This document shows positions 62,512 through 64,000 of a stretch of DNA of 64,000 bases, piece after piece (positions within the stretch are counted from its first letter, which is position 1; the number at the start of each line of letters is the position of its first letter). This DNA is from Candidatus Ribeiella danica. GTDB taxonomy: Bacteria; Chloroflexota; Chloroflexia; Chloroflexales; Roseiflexaceae. The position numbers and the translations under genes are program-made. The notes below the pieces were generated by a model, which worked only from the letters and a program-made list of their open reading frames with translations, had not been told where the DNA came from and did not search any database. The stretch is from the NCBI GenBank assembly GCA_016717335.1, contig JADKFS010000001.1, forward strand, positions 1,116,001 through 1,180,000, written 5' to 3'.

Positions 62512-64000
62512 TCAGCGCGGCGGGAGATCGGAGGGAGCCATGATCGCTATCGTAGCGTCAGATGTGCGCTGCTCAGCATCGATTCCGATCGCGCTGGCTC
62601 TGACGGTGAACGTGTATGAGCCGGCCGGCTGATCCGAATGGATAAACTGGACCCGCATCGATACAACGCAGCGGTCCCTTTTCATAATCGTGCCGCTCTT
62701 GAGCGTAACCGACGATGTGTCGGTGTGGAGCTGATCGGACGGCCGCTCGATCGTCAGGTCGCCGCCGCACCCTTTGTCGGCCGTTTCGTCGTCGGCCACC
62801 CTGAGGGTGGGCGCCAGATCGATCGTGAAGGTCACCCCGTCCAGCGGCTCGTCGTTGGTGTTTGTGAGCACGATCGTCATCTTGATCGATGCGTCTGCCA
62901 CCTGATTGACGCCGATCTCTGCCGGGGCGAACGCCAGCCCTACCTCGGGCTGCGTGGTCGGAACCTCCACCGTGGGTGGCGGCGAGGTTGGCAGGCTCGG
63001 GGTGCTCGCGACCTCGGTGACGACTGGCTTCGACGTAGGCGTGATCGGCGTGGGCGACGGGGTTACAGTCGGGAGGGGCGTCGGCGTCGGCGTGTCGAGC
63101 AGCACGGTCGGAATGATCGAGCGTGGGGTGTTGGTGGGCAGCACCCCGCCGCCCGACTCTGGCGTCAGCGTGCTGGTCGACTGCGACTCGGGCGTCTGGG
63201 TGGGCGTGCCGGGCAGCGGCGTGTCCGAAGCTCCCGGCCGCGGCGTGGGCGTCACGCTCGGCGCGAGCGTCGGCACGGCGGTTCCGGCGGCGTTGGCGGT
63301 GGCCAGCGCCAGCGCCAGGGCTGTCTGCGCGGCGCCGCGCTCGGCCGCGGGCGCGGCGTCGGCGGTCTGCCGCGCGGCCACCACGGCGGCGCCGGCCGCG
63401 TCGGCGGTAGCCAGGGCGACCGCCCGCGCGGTGGCGTTGGCGGCGGCGGCGGGGTCGAGCGGCGCGGCGTTCGCGGGCAGCAGGTAGCCGATCGGCAGGC
63501 CGGCGAACAGGCTGGTGGCTCCCGGCCGCGGCAGGAAGCCGCAGATCAGCAGCAGCGCCAGCAGCGCGCCGGCAGCCGGCAGCGCCCAGATCGGCACGAG
63601 CGGGTCCTGGAGGAACTCGCCGTCGGCCGTGAGCGTCCCCTCGCCGGGGTTGGATGCCGAGACGCTGATCGTGTGGCGCAGCGGCCGGCCGAAGATCCGC
63701 TGCGGCGGCGCGGCCGTCAGGGGCACGTCGACGACCTTGCCCGGCTCGACGACCACCTCGGGCTCGGCGAAGGCGAAGGCGAGCACCTGCTCGTCGTCGC
63801 TCGCATCGAGCGTGTAGCGCGCCGCCCGGTTGCCCAGGTTGGTGATGCGGACGACGTAGCCAGCCTGGTTCTGGCCGCGCGCGCGCCTGGGCGCCAGCTC
63901 CAGGCGGCTGGCCGCGAACGGGCGAACGCGCCAGCGGGCGCTGGTCGTCGCCGCGATCGCGGGGTTCTGGATCGAGTACGCCCGCAGCGTGACCGGGTAC
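62512..64000 (-). CDS. Fifth kinase/FHA-array paralog, C-terminal part (runs off window)
   Basis: The reading frame is open to base 64000 on the minus strand: the segment before 63786 translates as PVTLRAYSIQNPAIA...RRARGQNQAGYVVRITNLGNRAARYTLDASDDEQV, matching the second Ig-like domain of the neighbours, so 63786 is not the start. Then comes the transmembrane helix (IWALPAAGALLALLLICGFL), an Ala-rich repeat-like segment, a Thr-Pro stalk and a C-terminal Ig-like domain of about 130 residues (VGLAFAPAEIGVNQVADASIKMTIVLTN...). The N-terminal part, kinase or FHA, lies outside. Confidence 0.85.
   Translation of the reverse strand, partial: YPVTLRAYSIQNPAIAATTSARWRVRPFAASRLELAPRRARGQNQAGYVVRITNLGNRAARYTLDASDDEQVLAFAFAEPEVVVEPGKVVDVPLTAAPPQRIFGRPLRHTISVSASNPGEGTLTADGEFLQDPLVPIWALPAAGALLALLLICGFLPRPGATSLFAGLPIGYLLPANAAPLDPAAAANATARAVALATADAAGAAVVAARQTADAAPAAERGAAQTALALALATANAAGTAVPTLAPSVTPTPRPGASDTPLPGTPTQTPESQSTSTLTPESGGGVLPTNTPRSIIPTVLLDTPTPTPLPTVTPSPTPITPTSKPVVTEVASTPSLPTSPPPTVEVPTTQPEVGLAFAPAEIGVNQVADASIKMTIVLTNTNDEPLDGVTFTIDLAPTLRVADDETADKGCGGDLTIERPSDQLHTDTSSVTLKSGTIMKRDRCVVSMRVQFIHSDQPAGSYTFTVRASAIGIDAEQRTSDATIAIMAPSDLPPR

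Noticed and set aside
62512..63786. Start codon at 63786 for the last gene
   Set aside because: The frame and domain similarity continue to the window end, so 63786 is internal.
51282..64000. Biosynthetic or phage-defence island
   Set aside because: Kinase/FHA proteins can occur in defence loci, but no nuclease, ATPase or other defence effector accompanies them here.

Overview
The window looks like a chromosomal stretch of a GC-rich, non-thermophile-like member of the Chloroflexota (class Chloroflexia, probably near Roseiflexus/Kouleothrix). The grounds are the very high GC3 of almost every gene, the large membrane-bound Ser/Thr kinase/FHA paralogs with Thr-Pro stalks, a bacterial XPB helicase, a C-terminal secreted domain I recognise from Chloroflexota secreted proteins, and two-gene lycopene cyclase. 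The genus is an inference. No IS element, CRISPR array, tRNA, rRNA or phage gene was found.

Layout. 1-1242: 3' part of groL. 2047-17396: a nearly complete glycerol/dihydroxyacetone (DHA) catabolic island, all on the + strand except one stress protein: glpABC (anaerobic glycerol-3-P dehydrogenase), a DhaR-like activator, glpF, dhaK, dhaL, glpK, dhaM, HPr and enzyme I. Glycerol enters through GlpF; GlpK plus GlpABC give DHAP, and free DHA is phosphorylated by DhaKL using a phosphate relay PEP-EI-HPr-DhaM-DhaL. No sugar-specific EII is present, so this PTS looks dedicated to DHA. 17498-19521: glyS behind a T-box riboswitch. 20204-25668: a BTAD/AAA regulator, a membrane-anchored beta-helix protein and a zinc-ribbon Ser/Thr kinase. 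25921-34455: phosphomannomutase, a degenerate GH35-like protein, XPB helicase, RodZ-like protein, YajQ, RimO. 34536-38522: BlaI-type repressor divergent from a prenyl synthase, a GT4 glycosyltransferase and a kinase-like protein. 38603-45536: a two-component cluster, DUF507 and ruvB. 45712-48408: crtYd/crtYc-like lycopene cyclase halves and a GT-C membrane protein. 48780-51125: a secreted PPC-domain protein. 51282-64000 (runs off the window): five tandem same-strand paralogs combining kinase, FHA, Ig-like domains, one membrane helix and a Thr-Pro-rich stalk.

The most unusual feature is not a gene. More than twenty short tandem arrays of 7-8 bp units (for example TTTTGAG, GTTCAAC, GTAGATT, CAGTAGT, GACAAGGT, GAAGGCA, GTTACAG) sit at gene ends and between operon genes, usually as an array followed by its own reverse complement, so that each can fold into a hairpin. 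They resemble the heptanucleotide STRR repeats of filamentous cyanobacteria. Here they also supply stop codons, have entered conserved genes in frame (glpC, rimO, a glycosyltransferase), and lie inside the glyS T-box leader. A second layer consists of a dispersed 150-195 bp element in three copies, GC-rich palindromes, perfect 18-33 bp hairpins with 3-nt loops, and 99-bp direct repeats around a sensor kinase. These two repeat layers and the membrane kinase/FHA array are the best candidates for undescribed biology.
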